From positions 1 through 9,256 of the forward strand of contig DXYS01000018.1 in NCBI GenBank assembly GCA_019415705.1: DNA of 9,256 nt, written 5' to 3'. Origin of the DNA: Bacteroidales bacterium (GTDB lineage: Bacteria; Bacteroidota; Bacteroidia; Bacteroidales; Muribaculaceae). The notes beneath the pieces were generated by a model. That model saw nothing but the letters and a program-made list of their open reading frames with translations. It was not told the origin of the DNA and ran no database searches. Positions 6,256-9,256 of the stretch are shown here, piece after piece (the first letter of the stretch is position 1; each line of letters opens with the position of its first letter). Position numbers and translations under genes: made by a program.

Positions 6256-7716
6256 TTAAAAATGTTTGCGAAGACGGGCGACGGGATGACCGAGGCGCTC
6301 ACGGTATTTGGTGACAGTGCGCCGAGCTATGTCATAACCTTTGGCAGCAAGCGCCCGGCATAGAGCCTCGTCGCTCAACGGATGATGCTTGTCTTCGGAT
6401 TTTATCAGGCGGTCAAGCATCTCGGATATCTCGTGCGACGAAATGTCAGTGTCGTCTTTGGGACGCTCGTTGAAAAACATCTTGAGCGGATAGATGCCAT
6501 GGGCTGTCAGAACATATTTGCCGGCAGATGCGCGTGAGATTACCGATATGTCAAGTCCGGTAGCCGAGGCTATATCCTTGATAATCATCGGACGTATGCG
6601 GGAGCGGTCATCATCATTCAGAAAGAAGTCACGCTGAATCGACGCAATTGTCCTCATCACGGCCATCAGTGTCTGAGAGCGCATCTCAAGCATCGAAATA
6701 AAAGCGGCGGCGTCGTCGCGTCTGCGTTTGATAAATGTGCGTGCCTCGTTGTCGCGCTTGCTGCGAGCCTGTCTGACCTCGGGGATGTCTTCAGCCCGGA
6801 AACTTTCCTCAATCGCCAGCTCGGGGGTATTATTTAGGAGCGAGACCGTTATGCGGCGGTTGCTGTCTATGTCGACGGCAAAATCCGGCACGATATGACG
6901 CAACCGGTCTTCGGGACTCTGCTGCTCGAGCAGGCTGCCGGGTTTTGGATTAAGCGAGCGTATGAATTCAAGCGCTTTCTGCATCTCGTCGCTGTCGACA
7001 CCGAGATGTGAACGCAACTGGTCAAAATGTAATTTAGAGAATAAATCAAACCAGTCGGCGATTATTTCGTGAGCGATACGTTGCGTCAGACTGCGCGGCG
7101 CCCGGTCAATCTGCAGCAACAGGCAGTCTCTGAGATCTACAGCCCCTATGCCTGCCGGGTCAAGCTCTCGCACAGTCGTAAATGCCCGTTTAACCGCATC
7201 AGTCGTCACCTCCATGCCCGAGGCTATCGCTATGTCGTCAGCAATCTCCGGAAGATTGCGTGTCAGATAGCCGTTATCGTCGAGATTGCCTATGATATAC
7301 AGGGCAATCGTACGGATTTCGGGGTCGAGTTTGTGCTCGCTGAGCTGTGACGAAAGCGATTCATAGAGCGAGGTGTCTGTGCTGTCGCTCAGCGACTCGG
7401 TCATGAAATGTATTGCGTCGCCGGAGTCACGCCCTGAGGGCGGCAGATGATAAGGGGGAATCTCGTCGTCGCCGGCGTAGTCGGCGAGCTGGAGCTGTTC
7501 GGCTGTTTCGCTGAAATCTCCGCTGTCGGCGGAGTCGGCATTGTCAGTCAGTGAATGGTCTACAGTTTCTAAAGCCGGGTTTTCGTCAAGCGCACGGCGC
7601 ACCTCGTCTTCAATCTCGGGAGCAGACATCTCGAGAAGGCGTCCGAACATCACCTGCTGAGGATTAAGTTTTTGCTGCAGGCGAGTCTGTTGCTGAAGGC
7701 TTAACGCGTTGGTCAT
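6256..7716 (-). CDS. rpoN: RNA polymerase sigma-54 factor
   Basis: Sigma-54 directs core RNA polymerase to -24/-12 promoters and needs an AAA+ enhancer-binding protein to open them. The 486-aa protein shows the complete family layout. Region I (about 1-50) is Gln/Leu rich (LSLQQQTRLQQKLNPQQ) and ends in DENPALE, the activator-interacting part. Region II (about 51-105) is acidic. The core-binding domain runs from about 115 to 310 (IIGNLDDNGYL, ELDPAGIGAVDLRDCLLLQ, SLNPKPG). The DNA-binding part includes a helix-turn-helix near 375-415 (IIKDIASATGLDISVISRASAGKYV) and the RpoN box ARRTVTKYRE at 464-473. The start is an ATG 41 nt after the upstream DUF3108 gene. The usual proteobacterial neighbours (lptB, hpf, ptsN) are absent. 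No cognate enhancer-binding protein is seen in the window. Confidence 0.97.
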   Translation of the reverse strand: MTNALSLQQQTRLQQKLNPQQVMFGRLLEMSAPEIEDEVRRALDENPALETVDHSLTDNADSADSGDFSETAEQLQLADYAGDDEIPPYHLPPSGRDSGDAIHFMTESLSDSTDTSLYESLSSQLSEHKLDPEIRTIALYIIGNLDDNGYLTRNLPEIADDIAIASGMEVTTDAVKRAFTTVRELDPAGIGAVDLRDCLLLQIDRAPRSLTQRIAHEIIADWFDLFSKLHFDQLRSHLGVDSDEMQKALEFIRSLNPKPGSLLEQQSPEDRLRHIVPDFAVDIDSNRRITVSLLNNTPELAIEESFRAEDIPEVRQARSKRDNEARTFIKRRRDDAAAFISMLEMRSQTLMAVMRTIASIQRDFFLNDDDRSRIRPMIIKDIASATGLDISVISRASAGKYVLTAHGIYPLKMFFNERPKDDTDISSHEISEMLDRLIKSEDKHHPLSDEALCRALAAKGYDIARRTVTKYRERLGHPVARLRKHF

Positions 7717-7757
7717 AACTCGGTGACAGACTAATGCCGCCTAATGGCGAAGAAAAA

Positions 7758-8549
7758 TCAGTCGCTGCTGAGGATGCAGTGTACTTTGCCTATCGGAAGT
7801 TTTCCCTCAAGTCGTATCGGTATGCGGTTTTCATCGGCACTAATCCACGCATCCATGTCGTCAGAGGTTTTTTTACGTCCGTTTGAGGTGAATATAAAGG
7901 TGATATGATAACAATCATACTCGCGTTTGTCAGACTTAGCTTTTGCTATGCCGTGATATCTGATGGTCAGCAGCTCTTTGCGTTTGCCTGAGAAGATGTT
8001 GACCGACAAGCTGTGTCCGGGCTGCCAATTTTCAAAAGGCAGCCGGCGCATGAAATAGAATGAGCTGAGCATGTCGACAGTGGTACCCTCGGCCTGTAAC
8101 TCAAGCTTCTGGTCTGTCTCGAGACGGCCCTTTTTGTCGATGACTCGACGTGTGCAACGGCCGGTGACTGTCGACGAACCATCGTAACCGAACGTGACTG
8201 TGTCATGTTTATGCTCGCCGCCTTCATGGGCTATTTTCTCATAAAACACAGGGCGGAAACCGTCACGTACAATCAGGCCGTTGAGTGTGTCGCGCACCAT
8301 GTAGATATGGTCGGCCCACGGCTCTGATGCTGCGGTAAGTTTAGTTACATAGTGCGGGCCCGAGCGACGCAGCGTGAGTGTCGCGTGGCCGGCCTGTTTG
8401 TTTATGAGGCCCCATTTATATTTGACTTTATAATTGAGAGATTCATTGTCAAAGTCATAGGCATGTGCCTGTATGGCTGTGGCGCAAAGCATCACGACGA
8501 TCATTAAGCCATATAGAAGTCTGCTTGTCAGGCTGTGTCGTGATTTCAT
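7758..8549 (-). CDS. Secreted DUF3108 domain-containing protein
   Basis: A protein of unknown function, 263 aa from the chosen start. The ATG at 8549 gives a good Sec signal peptide: MKSRHSLTSR, a hydrophobic core and a signal peptidase I site AHA before YDF at residue 30/31. An in-frame ATG at 8579 would add ten residues; it begins one base past the stop of the yhcH-like gene, so restart there is possible, but the signal peptide would then be unusually long. The mature part matches DUF3108: YKVKYKWGLINKQAG near the N-terminus, a central segment RPVFYEKIAHEGGEH, and a C-terminal DAWISADENRIPIRLEGKL. It is probably beta-rich and periplasmic or outer-membrane associated. No catalytic residues can be named. 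The gap to rpoN is 41 nt. Confidence 0.85.
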   Translation of the reverse strand: MKSRHSLTSRLLYGLMIVVMLCATAIQAHAYDFDNESLNYKVKYKWGLINKQAGHATLTLRRSGPHYVTKLTAASEPWADHIYMVRDTLNGLIVRDGFRPVFYEKIAHEGGEHKHDTVTFGYDGSSTVTGRCTRRVIDKKGRLETDQKLELQAEGTTVDMLSSFYFMRRLPFENWQPGHSLSVNIFSGKRKELLTIRYHGIAKAKSDKREYDCYHITFIFTSNGRKKTSDDMDAWISADENRIPIRLEGKLPIGKVHCILSSD

Positions 8550-8580
8550 TAAATGTATGTTTTGTAAAAACAGAGTCATA

Positions 8581-9033
8581 TCACTCTACGGGCACTTTGA
8601 TGCAGAATTTGCGGTGATTGCCAAGACCGATATTGGGAGCATGAGCGTCTTCGGGGAAGAAGATGGCGAGCTGACCAACATGCACATGCAGCAGGCTGTG
8701 GGCGGCATCGCCGAAGAACTGCACGTCTTTGGCTGCGTCATATTCGCCATGAGGATATTTTAGATTGTCAATAGGGGCCCATCCCATTATTTCCTCGCTT
8801 TTAAGCGGGACCTGTATGTCGATGAAACGACGGTGTGCCTCGAGAGTGGCCTTTTCGGGCGGCAGGAGAGCGGGCTCCTGACTTTTGACGGTTATATCGT
8901 ATTTACTGTCGATTTTTTTTGAGCCTTTTTCGAAAGGAGCTTCATAATTTTCAATAAGCCAGTCGATAGCTTCGGCGAGCGCCGGAGATAGATGGCTGTA
9001 GCGACGGGCATGTCGGATATCACAAAGTATCAT
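8581..9033 (-). CDS. YhcH/YjgK/YiaL (DUF386) family protein
   Basis: A complete 150-aa member of the DUF386 cupin-like family. Visible motifs are EAHRRFIDIQVP (65-76), HVHVGQLAIFFPEDAHAP (116-133) and the C-terminal KFCIKVPVE; the His residues in these segments are candidate metal ligands. E. coli relatives include YhcH (NanQ), linked to sialic acid use and reported to act as a sugar anomerase, and TabA, linked to biofilm control. The best inference is an enzyme acting on a free sugar, but no sugar-use genes lie nearby to indicate which. No signal peptide is present, so it is cytoplasmic. The ATG lies 18 nt after the tdk stop codon and the downstream DUF3108 gene begins 2-32 nt after its own stop, so it sits inside the same run. 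Confidence 0.9.
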   Translation of the reverse strand: MILCDIRHARRYSHLSPALAEAIDWLIENYEAPFEKGSKKIDSKYDITVKSQEPALLPPEKATLEAHRRFIDIQVPLKSEEIMGWAPIDNLKYPHGEYDAAKDVQFFGDAAHSLLHVHVGQLAIFFPEDAHAPNIGLGNHRKFCIKVPVE

Positions 9034-9051
9034 TGTCGTTAAACGGATAGT

Positions 9052-9256
9052 TTAATTAATTTCAGAGTCTGATTGATTAAGGTCGTCAAATAGAGGCAGG
9101 GCGGCACGTGAGCTCTGCTCGATGCGCTTGTTGCGCCAGCATTTGCGGCATACAGCCACATAGCGATCGTCGCCTCCGATTTCGACCTGTGCGCCTTCTT
9201 CGACAAAGTCGCCGTTGGCGTCGATGCGCGCGTTGATTATGGTCTTTTTGCCGCAA
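9052..9256 (-). CDS. tdk: Thymidine kinase, C-terminal fragment (cut by window edge)
   Basis: Translating the minus strand from 9255 gives 67 residues ending at a TAA (9052-9054). They match the C-terminal lasso and zinc region of class II thymidine kinases: CGKKTIINARID at the start, then VEEGAQVEIGGDDRYVAVC and CRKCW (Cys36 and Cys39 of the fragment). The first Cys is probably the second of the upstream CxxC zinc pair; the rest lies outside the window. Tdk phosphorylates thymidine to dTMP with ATP in the salvage pathway. The tail after the zinc region (RAALPLFDDLNQSDSEIN) is acidic and of low conservation. The gene lies 18 nt upstream of the yhcH-like gene and is probably cotranscribed with it. 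Only the 3' part can be judged. Confidence 0.92.
   Translation of the reverse strand, partial: CGKKTIINARIDANGDFVEEGAQVEIGGDDRYVAVCRKCWRNKRIEQSSRAALPLFDDLNQSDSEIN

Noticed and set aside
5925..6314. Open frame of 129 codons on the plus strand across the rpoN/PAP2 junction
   Set aside because: It is antisense to two genes with clear family motifs and shows no domain pattern of its own; treated as a chance open frame.
7738..7749. Hairpin CGCC-TAAT-GGCG in the gap between the DUF3108 gene and rpoN
   Set aside because: Four base pairs only; on the minus strand the T run comes before the stem, not after it, so it cannot act as an intrinsic terminator for this run.
7717..7757. Bacteroidetes-type promoter (TAnnTTTG at -7) just upstream of rpoN
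   Set aside because: No acceptable match to the -7 element was found in the gap; TAGTCTGT is the nearest and misses several key bases.
9039..9055. Hairpin TTAAAC/GTTTAA spanning the tdk stop and the gap before the yhcH-like gene
   Set aside because: Only six A/T-rich pairs and no T tract on the minus strand; too weak for a terminator and not clearly regulatory.

Overview
The window looks like ordinary chromosomal DNA of a Bacteroidales bacterium, most likely in or near the Muribaculaceae (Muribaculum/Duncaniella-like). The basis is the protein families present (Bacteroidetes-type IspG with an extra central domain, Wzi-family barrel protein, DUF3108 protein, lipocalin-like lipoprotein ending YYLRKIW), start codons preceded by A/T-rich leaders without clear Shine-Dalgarno sequences, and a GC content of roughly 50%. 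The genus is inferred from memory of such proteins, not from a search.

Every gene is on the minus strand, so transcription runs from the right edge to the left. In transcription order: the 3' end of thymidine kinase (tdk, cut by the window edge), a YhcH/YjgK/YiaL-family protein, a secreted DUF3108 protein, RNA polymerase sigma-54 (rpoN), a PAP2-type membrane phosphatase, purE, ispG, an M16 zinc peptidase, a Wzi-family outer-membrane protein and a small lipocalin-like lipoprotein. Gaps between genes are at most about 41 nt. Two junctions are 4-nt ATGA overlaps (purE/ispG and wzi/lipoprotein) and ispG/M16 overlap by 17 nt. This reads as one long operon or a few nested ones, ending in a hairpin at 169-200.

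The only real non-coding stretch is 1-225. It holds a strong rho-independent terminator on the plus strand at 1-35 (for a convergent gene outside the window), a degenerate tandem array with a 9-bp period (about 50-167), and the hairpin at 169-200 that probably terminates the minus-strand run.

By function the run mixes nucleotide metabolism (Tdk, PurE), isoprenoid precursor synthesis (IspG), global transcription (RpoN) and envelope proteins (PAP2 phosphatase, Wzi barrel, lipoprotein, exported DUF3108 protein). A link between IspG, the PAP2 phosphatase and the envelope through polyprenyl carriers is possible but inferred. I found no defence, mobile or CRISPR system and no convincing new system. 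The points most worth a second look are the 9-bp array, the coupled Wzi/lipoprotein pair, the compact IspG insert and the altered catalytic motifs of the PAP2 protein.
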